A stretch of 64,000 bases of DNA from Dyadobacter fermentans (GTDB lineage Bacteria > Bacteroidota > Bacteroidia > Cytophagales > Spirosomataceae): the NCBI RefSeq assembly GCF_019924045.1, contig NZ_JAHXBN010000036.1, positions 3,829-67,828 of the forward strand, given 5' to 3'. The notes below the pieces were generated by a model. The model was given only the letters and a program-made list of their open reading frames with translations, did no database searches and was not told where the DNA came from. The translations under genes and the position numbers were made by a program. The first letter of the stretch is position 1. Each line of letters begins with the position of its first letter. This document shows, piece by piece, positions 25,819-35,977 of this stretch.

Positions 25819-26673
25819 ATGCTGCCGAAAATTACCATTGTGACTCCGTCGTTCAACCAGGCGAAATACCTGGAAAGTACCATTCTCTCGGTGCTGGGAC
25901 AGGGGTATCCCGATCTGGAATACATAATCGTCGACGGCGGCAGTACGGATGGCTCGGTGGATATCATCCGGAAGTATGAGAGCCAGCTGGCCTGGTGGGT
26001 GAGCGAGCCCGACAAAGGTTTGTACGACGCCCTGCAAAAAGGTTTCGGAAGGTCGTCGGGTGACATTATGGCCTGGCTCAATGCCGATGATATGTATCAT
26101 TCCCAATCTCTTTTTACGGTCGCCGGGATTTTCAACCGGTTTGCGGATGTGAAATGGCTCATGGGGGCCAACACGTTTTTCGATGAGGCGGGGCGGCCTT
26201 TCCTATATGACGACCTCCCGTATGGCCAGCGCTGGTCGCGGTTGCGATTGCAATTATCCGACGGCGGGTTTATACAGCAGGAATCGGTTTTCTGGCGACG
26301 TGCCCTGTGGGAGCAGGCGGGCGGTTGTATTGATCAAAATCACCCGTTAGCAGCGGATTTCGAGCTTTGGCTTCGTTTTTTCAGGTATGAGCGCCTGTAC
26401 ACGACGTCTTTTATGCTGGGTGGTTTTCGCTTTCGGAGCGAAAATCAGAAGAGCTATAACCAGCGCGGGCAATATCTGGCTGAGATGAAACAGCTGCTCG
26501 CAAAGGAAAAACGTAATGCGTGGGAGCTGGCGTTCTGTCGTTTCATGCTCGCCATCATTAAGGCTATTCCAAAACGAAAATGGCGGAACCGCCTCGCCGC
26601 AAAACAGCTTGGCTTGCCGCCCAAAATTGTAGCCGACCGGAACGCGGGAATGGTCATGCAGGAAAGTTTCTAA
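25819..26673 (+). CDS. GT2 glycosyltransferase
   Basis: 284 residues. [20 protein letters not shown] opens the GT-A domain, followed by [16 protein letters not shown] and [10 protein letters not shown] (DxD equivalent, ADD). [18 protein letters not shown] and a basic C-terminal helix ([14 protein letters not shown]) follow. Cytoplasmic face of the membrane; probably adds a sugar in surface-glycan assembly. Ends in a 4-nt convergent overlap with the GT gene at 26670. Confidence 0.9.
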   Translation: MLPKITIVTPSFNQAKYLESTILSVLGQGYPDLEYIIVDGGSTDGSVDIIRKYESQLAWWVSEPDKGLYDALQKGFGRSSGDIMAWLNADDMYHSQSLFTVAGIFNRFADVKWLMGANTFFDEAGRPFLYDDLPYGQRWSRLRLQLSDGGFIQQESVFWRRALWEQAGGCIDQNHPLAADFELWLRFFRYERLYTTSFMLGGFRFRSENQKSYNQRGQYLAEMKQLLAKEKRNAWELAFCRFMLAIIKAIPKRKWRNRLAAKQLGLPPKIVADRNAGMVMQESF

Positions 26674-27377
26674 CGGGCGAAAAGCCTTTCTTTTAGTCTT
26701 TTGAATAGAAATCTAAGGAAAATAGCCGTGCCGAAATGCTTCAAGATCAGGCCGGCTTTTTCATTTTCAAAAACCCGGTCTTTTTGCAGCGATGATATGC
26801 CCGTATCATTAAAAATGGCGATGTTGAAATCTCTGAAAGTAAAATCGTATCGTTTGTCGCTGTGGCATTGCATGTTGAACACATGGTCGGCTGAAATGCG
26901 GTAACGCGTGTCGTACCTGCGCACAGCGAACACACCTGCGGGATAAATGATTGCCTGGTGGTTAATGCCCGTTTTCGCCTGCTGATAGGGAGTCATTTCG
27001 CCGAGGTACTTTCGGCCGGCTTTGAGTACACTGCCGTAGTAGATCGCGTGAGCGTCTGTGAGCTCTTCTGCCATTCGCGAGAACTCGGGGGTAAGTATGT
27101 CGTCGGCGCCGATGAAATAGATCCATTGCCCTTTCGCGTGATCGAGGGCTTTGTTCATGGCCTCGTAAATGCCGCCGTCTTTTTCACTTTTCCAGAAGGC
27201 AAGTTTGCTGTCATTTTTGTGGAGTACAGCGGGTGTGTGGTCGGTGCTGCCGCCGTCCATGACGATGACCTCGATATGGGGATAACGCTGATCGTAAACG
27301 CTGTCGAGGCATCTCTGCAAAAACCTTTCTGCATTGTAGGTCACCAGGATGACGGAGATCAATGGACTGTTACTCAT
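26670..27377 (-). CDS. GT2 glycosyltransferase (WcaA-like)
   Basis: 235 residues: [37 protein letters not shown] and [15 protein letters not shown] (DxD-like ADD). Short GT2 of the kind found in capsule and O-antigen clusters. Third gene of a minus-strand run starting at 29010; separated by 3 nt from the gene at 27381. The substrate is unknown. Confidence 0.9.
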   Translation of the reverse strand: MSNSPLISVILVTYNAERFLQRCLDSVYDQRYPHIEVIVMDGGSTDHTPAVLHKNDSKLAFWKSEKDGGIYEAMNKALDHAKGQWIYFIGADDILTPEFSRMAEELTDAHAIYYGSVLKAGRKYLGEMTPYQQAKTGINHQAIIYPAGVFAVRRYDTRYRISADHVFNMQCHSDKRYDFTFRDFNIAIFNDTGISSLQKDRVFENEKAGLILKHFGTAIFLRFLFKRLKERLFAR

Positions 27378-27380
27378 GCA

Positions 27381-28235
27381 TTAAAGCGCAAATTCTCCCT
27401 CGGCCAGTCCAACCGGCTCGGCGTGGGCAAGGTATTGGTGTATCCCCTGGCAGCAATACACGGTTTTGTTCAACAATGCTTCGGTGAGGTAAGCTTCATT
27501 TTTGGGGCAGCGGGCACGGTCCACCTCGGGGTGGTAAATATGGAACACAACCCCGCCGAATTTGGCGGCACGTTTCTTGATGCCCGAATTGAGGAGCCTT
27601 ACGGCAATTTCATTGTCTTCACGGCCCCAGCCCCGAAAAACTTCGTTGTAGCCATTCACCCGGAGCAGGTCTTCCCGCCAGAATGCCATATTGCAGCCTC
27701 GCAGCGCAAAGATATCGTGCGTTTTATAGCGATCGGCCATATATCTGCTCAGCCAGGCGACACTGAACCGGTTCGTAAAATTGCCGAGTCCCGACTGGAA
27801 CGGCGTTACCCGTGCCTGCCGCCGGTTGAGCATTTTTTCGGATAGCTCTTTGGTCATTAACACCCTGCTACCTGCCACAAACGAGCCCCGTTTGCTTAAT
27901 GCGAGGTGGTCTTTGATAAAATGCCTGTGCAGGATCAGATCGCCGTCGACCTGGATAATGTAGTCGCACGAGCTCATAGCAATGGCTTTGTTCCGGATTT
28001 TGGATAGCTGAAAACCGTTGTCTTCCTGCCAGACGTGGATGAGTTTCACCGGGAATAAAGGCCTCATGGCTTCGACTACGTCCGCGGTTTGTCCGGTGGA
28101 TCCGTCGTCGGCGATAATCACCTCATCGGGCAATACCGATTGCCCTAATACACTGAGCAAACAAAGCCGCAGTGCTTCCGGCCAATTGTAGGTGGAAATA
28201 ATCAGCGAGCTTTTAGAGAAGGTTTTCATATCCAT
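27381..28235 (-). CDS. GT2 glycosyltransferase, tandem paralogue A
   Basis: 284 residues: SLIISTYNWPEALRLCLLSV, EVIIADDGSTGQTADVV, then YIIQVDGDLILHRHFI (DGD motif) and GCNMAFWREDLLRVNGYNEV with GREDNEIAVRLLN, the marks of the galactosyltransferase-like GT2 group. Overlaps the preceding gene by about 20 nt. Very similar to the gene at 28213-29010 over its whole GT-A core. Confidence 0.9.
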   Translation of the reverse strand: MDMKTFSKSSLIISTYNWPEALRLCLLSVLGQSVLPDEVIIADDGSTGQTADVVEAMRPLFPVKLIHVWQEDNGFQLSKIRNKAIAMSSCDYIIQVDGDLILHRHFIKDHLALSKRGSFVAGSRVLMTKELSEKMLNRRQARVTPFQSGLGNFTNRFSVAWLSRYMADRYKTHDIFALRGCNMAFWREDLLRVNGYNEVFRGWGREDNEIAVRLLNSGIKKRAAKFGGVVFHIYHPEVDRARCPKNEAYLTEALLNKTVYCCQGIHQYLAHAEPVGLAEGEFAL

Positions 28236-29010
28236 TAAGACATCTTTTGACTTTTGTTAGCAGGGTATGTTGGATGATCTGGCGGTGAAAAGACTCGTTC
28301 GACCGGGGCAACTCGTCGTGATGCAGGTGGTACTGTACTGCGCCCAGTTTCACGATTTTCTTGACGATGTTGTTGTTGATAAAGCGTGCGGCCAGTTCTT
28401 CGTCTTCGTGGCCCCATCCGCTGAGCTCATTATTATATCCGTTCACGCGCAGGAAATCGTCTTTCCAATAGGCGAGGTTGCTGCCGCGGACACTCCGGCA
28501 ACTCATTTCCTTGCGCTGCCCCAGCGCTTGCAGCATAGGCAACCGCAGGGCATTGAACCGGTTGTAAACTCCTTTTGAAAAAAAGCTGACGTTTGTGCCG
28601 GCACTTTGGAGCAACTCATCGGTCTTCGCGGGAGTGAGGCGTGCACGGGTACCACGTATGAAAGCTCCGTGCTCGGCCGCAGCCAAATGATCTTGTATAA
28701 ATGAGGAATGCAGCAGTACATCGCCATCTACCTGGATCACGTAAGAGCCTGAGCATTGTCCGATCGCCTTGTTGAGGATCTGACTTTTGCGGAAGCCGTC
28801 GTCCTCATGCCACGCGTGGATAATAGGCACAGGAAATACTTCCTGCATTTTGCGGATCACCTCTTTCGTCCGGTCGTCGGAGCCGTCGTCGGCAATGACC
28901 ACCTCCGTAGGTAAAGTTTTTTGCCTGATAACACTCAAAAGGCTGCAATGCAGCGCTTCCGCCCAGTTATAAGTTGCGATAATGAGCGATGTTGCCGGAG
29001 CGGAATCCAT
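28213..29010 (-). CDS. GT2 glycosyltransferase, tandem paralogue B
   Basis: 265 residues from ATG 29010 (a TTG at 29013 is in frame). SLIIATYNWAEALHCSLLSV, EVVIADDGSDDRTKEVI, YVIQVDGDVLLHSSFI and GSNLAYWKDDFLRVNGYN mirror paralogue A. First recognised gene of the minus-strand GT operon; the C-terminal part is more basic. Confidence 0.9.
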   Translation of the reverse strand: MDSAPATSLIIATYNWAEALHCSLLSVIRQKTLPTEVVIADDGSDDRTKEVIRKMQEVFPVPIIHAWHEDDGFRKSQILNKAIGQCSGSYVIQVDGDVLLHSSFIQDHLAAAEHGAFIRGTRARLTPAKTDELLQSAGTNVSFFSKGVYNRFNALRLPMLQALGQRKEMSCRSVRGSNLAYWKDDFLRVNGYNNELSGWGHEDEELAARFINNNIVKKIVKLGAVQYHLHHDELPRSNESFHRQIIQHTLLTKVKRCLNGYENLL

Positions 29011-30058
29011 CAATAATTTGAGTTATTATTTCCTGATACACCTGGTGTCGGATATTTCGTACACGGCCAGCTTACCGCCTATGGTTTTCCCTTCCGACAG
29101 GATATAGCAAACACGAGACACACACGGATTATCCATGGTTGTAACCGATCGCTGGATATCGGTCAAAAAAATAGTTGCTATTCCAAAAAGGAGAAAATAG
29201 GCAGTTCTGGCTAAGAATTTGAAGATTACTCTGGAAACCGCCAGTTACTTGCGCTGCTATACGAATGCCTGTATTTTGGCCGGAATGGCGGTAACAGGCT
29301 AGGAAGTAAATTGTTGATAGGGGACATGCTTTACGTTTGTTAGGGATTGAGCCGTCTTCATTTATTGAGACGTCATAAAGATCAAAAAAATATAAGAATT
29401 ACAGCAAGCAGCTTTGTTATTTTTCTAATTTATTTTTAATCTTTTTCAGCGATGATGGTAAGGTGTGTGTACGGAAACGGTTAGTGAAACCGCGCAGGTG
29501 AACTCGCTTGCGGCGTAGTACTTTTTCGCTGGTAATATGTGGGTGATTAAATGGCACTCCGCTGCGTCTATTTGCCGATTACGAAGTACAGATGGCTATT
29601 TATGCACATTCTTTCGTATGAGAGGTATACGCCTGGTGACGTATGTTTCAACAATCGCATTTGCCTTACTTCTACATGGCGTTTCTCGGTATCCGAACGT
29701 GCGACAGGCGTTTAAATTGGTCCCATTGTCCGGCCCGCCAAGCTTAGGATGGAATTATTGTTGGGAGAAGAATTTGCAAAAATCGTATAAAAATTGCGGA
29801 TCAGAAAATGCAGCCTTTTTAACTTCTTCCGACACCGTTTGGCTTGAATCCTGATATGTCTATAACCGTTAATGCCTTGAAATGACCCTTCATGCGTATA
29901 CGCGTACTCGTGCGCGTTGCCCTCGCGTGCATCACGTACGATTCCGGCTGTTGTGCTAATATCCTTCAACTGCCAATGAACTTGCCGGAATTGCCTCGCT
30001 TGACGACTGCCTCACATTTGTATCGATGTGCGTATTGGTTACTTAAAATCCGGTAACT
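29011..30058. other. AT-rich 1-kb gap with possible small genes
   Basis: No family-supported gene. The leftmost part has a minus-strand frame ending at 29026, 16 nt before the GT start. It encodes a hydrophobic stretch (YFLLFGIATIFL) and then MDNPCVSRVCYILSEGKTIG, but no good start codon (ATG only at 29136, 36 residues). A plus-strand frame with a hydrophobic N terminus lies at 29618-29854. The promoter of the GT operon should also be here; around 29340-29450 the DNA is very AT-rich. Confidence 0.35.
29618..29854 (+). CDS. Doubtful small membrane or secreted protein
   Basis: 78 residues from ATG 29618 (the frame starts at 29537). TYVSTIAFALLLHG is a plausible signal or membrane segment; the remainder has two Cys (NYCWEK, KNCGSE) and resembles nothing I recognise. 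Listed because it is the only longer frame in this gap. May be a chance frame. Confidence 0.25.
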   Translation: MRGIRLVTYVSTIAFALLLHGVSRYPNVRQAFKLVPLSGPPSLGWNYCWEKNLQKSYKNCGSENAAFLTSSDTVWLES

Positions 30059-30916
30059 ATGAAACATCTTTTTTACTCGCTGATCATTTGCATGGCGCTC
30101 TCTTGTTGCAAACGGACGAAAAACGCAGAGGCGCCGGTCAGGTACGGCTCGAACAATGGCAGGTACCTGACGATCAGGAATACAAAGATCTATTATGAGG
30201 AATACGGAAATGGGGTTCCGCTGCTGTTGCTGCATCAGGGATTGGGTTCCATTGAAAGTCTCGGTGGGGTCATTCCGGAGTTGTCCAGGCATTTCCGGGT
30301 TATCGCGTACGACGCGCCCGGGCACGGACGTTCCGAACAGGCCGATAGCCTGAGCGGTGCATTATTGGCAGATTTCGGCTCCGCGCTTATTGATCAGCTG
30401 GAACTGGATAGCGTATATGTAATGGGTTGGAGCATGGGCGGCAACACGGCGCTCCTGCTCGCCGCAAACAGGCCCGACAAGGTGAAAAAAGCGATAAGTG
30501 GCGCCTCCAATTCAAAGTCAACCGGATTGACGCAGGAAGGGCGGGATTTATTGAAAGCGTATACAGTGGAAGCGGTGAAGGAAGATAAGGACTGGTTGGC
30601 CAATTACCAGAAACTCAATCCCCAGCCTGATAAGTGGATCAAATTTTGGGAGGATAATCAAAAAATGTGGGCGAAGGAAATTAAAGTGCCGGACGAAAAA
30701 CTTTCCAGCATCGCTATGCCCGTTCTGGTGATCCGTGGCGACCGGGACATGATCCGGTTGGAGCATAGTGTTGAAATGTATCGGCTGCTCAAAAAGGGGC
30801 AGCTATGTATTTATCCTAATATGGGCCACGGAATGCCGGAGTTGAAAGGTGACATGCTTTGCCGCATTGCGGTCGACTTCCTGAAAGAAAATGGGGACGG
30901 GGAAGCCGGCAACTGA
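30059..30916 (+). CDS. Alpha/beta hydrolase, probable lipoprotein
   Basis: 285 residues. The signal ends in a lipobox (MALSC-C), so it is likely anchored in an envelope membrane facing the periplasm. YEEYGNGVPLLLLHQGLGS gives the oxyanion strand, GWSMGG the nucleophile Ser (about residue 125), VIRGDRDMIR the acid Asp and MGHGMPEL the His. Substrate not predictable. Confidence 0.88.
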   Translation: MKHLFYSLIICMALSCCKRTKNAEAPVRYGSNNGRYLTIRNTKIYYEEYGNGVPLLLLHQGLGSIESLGGVIPELSRHFRVIAYDAPGHGRSEQADSLSGALLADFGSALIDQLELDSVYVMGWSMGGNTALLLAANRPDKVKKAISGASNSKSTGLTQEGRDLLKAYTVEAVKEDKDWLANYQKLNPQPDKWIKFWEDNQKMWAKEIKVPDEKLSSIAMPVLVIRGDRDMIRLEHSVEMYRLLKKGQLCIYPNMGHGMPELKGDMLCRIAVDFLKENGDGEAGN

Positions 30917-30948
30917 CAGCATTCCGATGCAAGTTTCCCTGTCCGGTA

Positions 30949-32184
30949 TTACTCCATAATCAACGTGACATCCCGTTCCTCCAAGACCTCGTTTTTAGCT
31001 CCGCGTTCCATCCATTTTGTGCGGATGATGAGGGTTAGCACGGCTAAAATCAGCACTGCATAGCCTGCGCCGAGCCAAACCTGGCTGTCGATCCGGATGG
31101 TCTTGACGACGATATAACTGAATACCGAGGTAGAGAGAATGTAGCCGCCGCCGGTGAGGCCGCTGGCTAAACCGCCGAATTGTGAAAACCGGGTGAGGCA
31201 ATAGGCGAGCATGCCGTTAAATATGAAGCCCGAAGCCGAATGCAGCAAAATCACATATACCATCAGCGTGTACAGGTTGTGGAACTGTAATGTGAGCAGA
31301 ATGAGAGCGCCCGATACAGTCAGCTGCACGACGGCTGCCGTGAATAGCCTTTTGTAGAATGGCTTGGAAATGAGTGCCTTGGAAAGCAGGCTTCCGCCCA
31401 ACATGGCTAATCCTGAAATCATGGAGCAGTTTCCCGTGACAGTCGCGGGGTAATGCATCACCTCCTCGATCAGGAACGGGCTCGACATATTGTAGATCAT
31501 CAGAACCGCATACGATAGCCCCAGAATGAGCAGGCCGGATGTGAAATCCCGGGTGCCGAGCATAGAGCGGTAGGCATTGCCAATGGTCGTCAGGCGTAAT
31601 GGCGCTTTGGAGGCGATGGTTTCGCCGCTGAACACGAGTTCCAGCACGAGGAACGCCAGTCCGAAGAAGCCCAGAAAGTAAAAGTTGGACTGCCAACCGA
31701 AATGGGTTTGCAGGTAGCCGCCCAGGAACGGTGCGATAATCGGTGCTGCGGACCAGATCACCGAAAAAAGGCTGGTATAATGTTTCAGTTTCTCGCCTTC
31801 AAAAAGGTCGAAAAAAAAGGACCGCTTGCTTACCACAATCACCGCCGACATCACACCCTGAACCGCCCGCATCGCATAAATCATTTGGAGGCTCTCGGTA
31901 TTTGCAATGACAAAACTGGCGACGCTAAAACCCGCCAGCGCGAAAATGTTGGGCCAGAAGCGGCCGTAGCTGTCGAGCAGTCCGCCAACCAGCAGTTGAC
32001 TGACGCCATAAGTCGCCAGAAAAATGGAAATACATAGCTGAACTGCCTCAGGCGTAGCGTGCAGCCGGGCGCTCATGGCCGGGAGCGAGGGGATAAACAC
32101 GTCGAGCGCGAAGCCCGTAATCGGGATTAGGGCGAGGGCCAGGACCGTACTGACTGCTTTATTGGATTCTTTAAGTGTTTTCAT
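30949..32184 (-). CDS. Bcr/CflA-type MFS drug efflux transporter
   Basis: 411 residues from ATG 32184 with 12 membrane spans. PITGFALDVFIPSLPAMSAR is the first helix of the Bcr/CflA group (the Asp in helix 1 is conserved), followed by GVSQLLVGGLLDSYGR and AVQGVMSAVIVVSKR. Inner-membrane proton antiporter for drugs or sulfonamide-like compounds. The AraC gene 86 nt upstream in the same direction probably controls it. Confidence 0.9.
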   Translation of the reverse strand: MKTLKESNKAVSTVLALALIPITGFALDVFIPSLPAMSARLHATPEAVQLCISIFLATYGVSQLLVGGLLDSYGRFWPNIFALAGFSVASFVIANTESLQMIYAMRAVQGVMSAVIVVSKRSFFFDLFEGEKLKHYTSLFSVIWSAAPIIAPFLGGYLQTHFGWQSNFYFLGFFGLAFLVLELVFSGETIASKAPLRLTTIGNAYRSMLGTRDFTSGLLILGLSYAVLMIYNMSSPFLIEEVMHYPATVTGNCSMISGLAMLGGSLLSKALISKPFYKRLFTAAVVQLTVSGALILLTLQFHNLYTLMVYVILLHSASGFIFNGMLAYCLTRFSQFGGLASGLTGGGYILSTSVFSYIVVKTIRIDSQVWLGAGYAVLILAVLTLIIRTKWMERGAKNEVLEERDVTLIME

Positions 32185-32203
32185 ATGCTTGCTATTAATG
32201 TCC

Positions 32204-32211
32204 CAAAGGTA
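32204..32211 (-). promoter_or_regulatory. -7 box of the Bcr/CflA gene
   Basis: TACCTTTG on the minus strand, exact TAnnTTTG match, 20 nt upstream of ATG 32184, so a separate transcript from araC is likely. No good -33 element was seen. Confidence 0.45.
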
Positions 32212-32270
32212 GGGCTGCAAGCAAATCTGCGGGTAACATGAATCAAAGCAATGCTTATACAAATCAAATG

Positions 32271-33173
32271 TCAGTGGGTTCGCCTGAGCTGCTCGCGGAA
32301 AAGCAGGGGAGTGGTTTGTGTGTTTTGTTTGAAATACTTGTTGAAATGGGAGGGGTACTCGAAGCCGAGGGTGTAGGCGATTTGGGCGGCGTCCCAGTCG
32401 GTGTTCAGCAGCAGCGTTTTAGCCTCTTCTACAATGCGTTCATGGATAATCTCCCGTGTGGTTTTTCCGGTCGACTTTTTGAGTACATTATTTAAATAGT
32501 TGACATGGATGCTCAACTGGTCGGCGTAGGCGGCCGGGGTGAGCAGTCTTAGCGGGTTTTCGGGAGAATCGACCGGGAATTGCTGGTTGAGTAATCCGAA
32601 GAAGCGGGAGATCAGGCGATCGTTGGTGTTTTCGCTGGCTACCGGGCCCTGTAACCGGATGCCTTCCAGGATGAGCATTTGCAGCAGGCTCCGGATCATA
32701 TCGAACCGGTATGCGTATGTAGTTGACAATAAGCTCTCCATTTCGCTGAAAAGGTAGCGGAGTCGTTCCTGACCGGCAATATCCAGCGGGATTACCGCCG
32801 GGATCGCCGGATTGAACAGTGCGCTCCTGTAACGGATCTCCTGCCGGATGCTGTTCAATAAAAATGTGTCGTTGAAAAGGCAGTAAAACCCGGTCTGCGA
32901 TTCGGAAATCGCGTGGTAGGACGAGGGTACCCCCGGATTTGAAAAGATAATACCGGCGCCTTCGATCGGCGTTTCCTTCTCGCCTGCCAGGTGCATGCCG
33001 TCCCCGATGATCATGCATATTTTATAATAATCGCGCCGGTTATAGGGCGTCATCCGGTTCAGGCAGGTGCGCTGTTTTACATTGAAATGGCTTACGTTCG
33101 CCTGCGAGGCTAGTTCGGCGGGCATAGGCTGTTTCGTGCGTTCGTAAAACTGTTGCAGCGTTTCGGTATGCAT
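32271..33173 (-). CDS. AraC-family transcriptional regulator
   Basis: 300 residues from ATG 33173. The C-terminal domain has the two HTH units: TPAAYADQLSIHVNYLNNVL, KSTGKTTREIIHERIVEEAK, then AQIAYTLGFEYPSHFNKYFK (the usual D/E-IA..LGF..PSHFNKYFK signature). The N-terminal cupin-like part binds an unknown effector. Immediately upstream of the Bcr/CflA efflux gene, a common regulator-pump arrangement. Confidence 0.93.
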   Translation of the reverse strand: MHTETLQQFYERTKQPMPAELASQANVSHFNVKQRTCLNRMTPYNRRDYYKICMIIGDGMHLAGEKETPIEGAGIIFSNPGVPSSYHAISESQTGFYCLFNDTFLLNSIRQEIRYRSALFNPAIPAVIPLDIAGQERLRYLFSEMESLLSTTYAYRFDMIRSLLQMLILEGIRLQGPVASENTNDRLISRFFGLLNQQFPVDSPENPLRLLTPAAYADQLSIHVNYLNNVLKKSTGKTTREIIHERIVEEAKTLLLNTDWDAAQIAYTLGFEYPSHFNKYFKQNTQTTPLLFREQLRRTH

Positions 33174-33203
33174 GGTGCTATCGGGTATTATACAAATCAA
33201 ATG

Positions 33204-33211
33204 CAAAGATA
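33204..33211 (-). promoter_or_regulatory. -7 box of the araC gene
   Basis: TATCTTTG on the minus strand, an exact TAnnTTTG match, with TTG 20 nt further upstream (Bacteroidota -33). It lies 31 nt before the araC ATG. Confidence 0.55.
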
Positions 33212-33455
33212 ATCGAAGGAGTCGTTGCAAACAATGTTGCACCACGGGATTCGTGTGGGAATACGTATCAGCTTCCCGGCTGTCAAGACCGCCCCGCTGT
33301 CAAGGACCTGCGGGCTGATTGAAATACCCGGTTATGACCAGCATCATTGTTATTCATGCTAGGTGAATGGTAAATTTCAGTTCCCGCTTGCCTTATATGG
33401 GTGAGTTTGAGTTCGGATATTTGGATTTGGAATGGCAGGAGTATCGATTGAAATG

Positions 33456-34628
33456 TTCAGGAGTTGTATTTTAACCGCGGGTGTCGCCGCTATGCTTTGG
33501 GCCTGTGGCGGAGAACAGCATGCCGGGTCGGAAAAGGAAACAGCCCGCGTGGAAACGATCGCGGACCTTGGAGCATTGCCGCAGACGGTCGCAGCCCCTG
33601 CCGATAATCCCTCGACACCTGAAAAGATAGCACTGGGTAGGTTGCTCTTTTTCGACCCGGTACTTTCGGGCAATAAGGATGTCGCTTGCGCCACTTGCCA
33701 CCAGCCTGAATTCAACTATGCAGAGTTTCTCGAAACCTCTATCGGCGTGAATGGCGTCGGTCGTGGACAGAGCCGCCGGTTCGTGGATCCGAACGATATT
33801 CCATTTGTTAAAAGAAACTCCCAGAGTGTGCTGAACACGGCATTCAACGGCATTAAAAATAACGAAGCGTATGATCCGGCATCCGCGCCGATGTTTTGGG
33901 ATATGCGGGCCAAAGGGCTGGAACAGCAGGCATTGGAGCCTATTAAAACGTTGGAAGAAATGCGTGGTAACGGCTTCCACGAAAGCGGTATCCTCGACGA
34001 AGTAGTAGCCCGGCTTTCCCGCATTCCTGAATATCGTAGGCTATTTTCGATAGCATTTCCCCAGGAGCAATCGCCCGTCAGTCAGTTGAACCTCGCTCGC
34101 GCCATCGCCGCCTATGAGCGCACGCTCGTAGCCACGAACACCCGTTTTGACCAGTACATGCGGGGTGATAGTAATGCATTGTCCACCGGTGAAAAGGAGG
34201 GGCTGAATGCATTTCTGGTGACGGGTTGCGCGAAATGTCATTCCGGCCCGATGTTCTCCGATTTTAAATTACATACCCTGGGGGTGCCCGACACCGAAAA
34301 CCGGAAAGAAAGCGATTCGGGCGCGGATAAGAAATATGCGTTCAGGACTCCGACGCTGCGGAACCTGCGCTTTACGGGACCTTATATGCACAGCGGGAAG
34401 TTCGCTACCCTCGATCAGGTGTTGATGTTTTACGAAGATATCGCCGGCGGCAAGCTGCTGAATCCGAACGTCAAGGAGGGGCAGGTGGACCCGCTGGCCA
34501 CACATATGGATGTCAATTTCAAGGACATTTCACGGATCGTGGAGTTTTTGAACACGCTCAACGACGATGCTTTCGATAAATCCATTCCCGAAAGCGTTCC
34601 AAGTGGGCTGCCGGTAATGGGCCGGTAG
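33456..34628 (+). CDS. Di-heme cytochrome c peroxidase (CcpA/MauG family)
   Basis: 390 residues from ATG 33456. The signal ends in a lipobox (MLWAC-G), so it is a periplasmic lipoprotein. Two c-type heme motifs, CATCH (about 78-82) and CAKCH (about 257-261), lie in the order of the family. RPTLRNL-type text (here [19 protein letters not shown]) marks the second heme domain. Reduces hydrogen peroxide to water with electrons from a small donor. A short frame in the same register opens at 33432. Confidence 0.93.
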   Translation, partial: FRSCILTAGVAAMLWACGGEQHAGSEKETARVETIADLGALPQTVAAPADNPSTPEKIALGRLLFFDPVLSGNKDVACATCHQPEFNYAEFLETSIGVNGVGRGQSRRFVDPNDIPFVKRNSQSVLNTAFNGIKNNEAYDPASAPMFWDMRAKGLEQQALEPIKTLEEMRGNGFHESGILDEVVARLSRIPEYRRLFSIAFPQEQSPVSQLNLARAIAAYERTLVATNTRFDQYMRGDSNALSTGEKEGLNAFLVTGCAKCHSGPMFSDFKLHTLGVPDTENRKESDSGADKKYAFRTPTLRNLRFTGPYMHSGKFATLDQVLMFYEDIAGGKLLNPNVKEGQVDPLATHMDVNFKDISRIVEFLNTLNDDAFDKSIPESVPSGLPVMGR

Positions 34629-34695
34629 GCTGCTTGGTTTGAAGCGCGTATTCATTTAACTTGGCTGGTCGCATTATCCCATAACCCGTCTGTTT

Positions 34696-35676
34696 ATGAC
34701 ATTTAACCAAAAATTCCTCATTTTCCTGCTCGCATTGCTGGGTGCGGGCGCCGCTTCGGTTTCGTCGTTTGCGCAGAAATCGCCCCTGAAGGTGCTCATC
34801 GTGGATGGGCAAAACAACCACGAGCAATGGCCGAAGATCACGGCCATGATGAAGTATTATCTGGAAGACAGTAAAAAATTCGCGGTGGATATCCAGCGTA
34901 CGCGCTACACCTGGCAGGGTGACAAGCTCGTGCAGGAATATCCTGTTAAAAACGGCCCGCAGACCGAGGCATTGAAGCAGCCTAAAATGGATTCGGCGTT
35001 TCATCCCAAATTTTCCAATTATGATGTAGTGATCTGCAATTTCGGTTGGAATGCGGCGCCCTGGTCAGCCGAGGCGCAGAAGGATTTTGAAAAATTTATG
35101 AAAAACGGCGGCGGACTCGTGGTCATTCACGCAGCCAACAACTCGTTCCCGCAATGGCCCGCCTATAACCAGATGATCGGTCTCGGAGGATGGGGCGACC
35201 GGACGGAAAAAGACGGTCCGTACGTGTATTATGATCAGAATGGCAAAGAGGTGCGCGATACGCAGCCGGGTAAAGCCGGTTCGCATGGTGCGCAAATGGA
35301 ATTCAAAATCACCGTCCGCGAGCCTAATCACCCCATTACGAAGGGTATGCCTGCAAACTGGCTGCACAGCCGCGACGAGCTATACGACCGCCTGCGTGGT
35401 CCGGCCGAGAATATGCAGATCCTGGCCACCGCATTTTCGCCCAAAACCAACAACGGCACCGACCGCAACGAACCGATGCTGATTGCCCTTCGTTACGGCA
35501 AGGGCCGAATTTTTCACATGGCATTAGGCCACGCCGACTACTCTGTTGAATGCGTAGGCTTCATTACCTGCCTGCAACGCGGCAGCCAATGGGCCGCGAC
35601 GGGGAAAGTGGATATCCCGATCCCATCCGACTTCCCGACTGAAACGGAAACCAGACAGCGCAAATTCGCGCAATAG
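34696..35676 (+). CDS. ThuA-domain secreted protein
   Basis: 326 residues. Signal peptide (FLIFLLALLGAGAASVSSFAQ), then VLIVDGQNNHEQWPKITAMM, YDVVICNFGWNAAPWSAEA and GGGLVVIHAANNSFPQWPAY. ThuA-like proteins have a class I glutamine-amidotransferase fold and are linked to trehalose or glycan use. ELYDRLRGPAENMQILATAF and GRIFHMALGHADYS are conserved late blocks. Periplasmic; reaction unknown. Confidence 0.9.
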   Translation: MTFNQKFLIFLLALLGAGAASVSSFAQKSPLKVLIVDGQNNHEQWPKITAMMKYYLEDSKKFAVDIQRTRYTWQGDKLVQEYPVKNGPQTEALKQPKMDSAFHPKFSNYDVVICNFGWNAAPWSAEAQKDFEKFMKNGGGLVVIHAANNSFPQWPAYNQMIGLGGWGDRTEKDGPYVYYDQNGKEVRDTQPGKAGSHGAQMEFKITVREPNHPITKGMPANWLHSRDELYDRLRGPAENMQILATAFSPKTNNGTDRNEPMLIALRYGKGRIFHMALGHADYSVECVGFITCLQRGSQWAATGKVDIPIPSDFPTETETRQRKFAQ

Positions 35677-35699
35677 TTGGAATGAAAGGCAATGGCGGA

Positions 35700-35726
35700 G
35701 CGCCGCGGAACGACGTTCCGCGGCGC
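35700..35726 (+). terminator. Hairpin terminator after the ThuA gene
   Basis: Perfect 13-bp inverted repeat GCGCCGCGGAACG / CGTTCCGCGGCGC around one central base, 24 nt after the stop, followed by TTGTTGTG. The T-run is weak, so termination efficiency is uncertain. Confidence 0.65.
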
Positions 35727-35923
35727 TTGTTGTGTAAATAATTATTAAACGGTCGCGGAAGACTATGTCGGTGCTGTTTCTCTCGGAAAATCAACGAGTT
35801 ATAAACTCTAAGGGTTTCTATGGGAAACGGCTGATCCGAACCGTCAGATGATGCTGTCGGGTTGTAGATGTATTCTACAAGTAGATTGCGATATTATTTA
35901 GAAGTATTTCATATTCATAGTTG

Positions 35924-35931
35924 TATTTTTG
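35924..35931 (+). promoter_or_regulatory. -7 box ahead of the S74 surface protein
   Basis: TATTTTTG matches TAnnTTTG and lies 46 nt before the ATG at 35978 in an AT-rich region. A clear -33 TTG was not found. Confidence 0.4.
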
Positions 35932-35977
35932 GAATTAGTTGTACTTTTTATAACAGCACCTAATCCATCTCTCAATT

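Noticed and set aside
33270..33305. Two GCTGTCAAG copies before the cytochrome peroxidase gene
   Set aside because: Short, 16 nt apart and without symmetry; compatible with chance.
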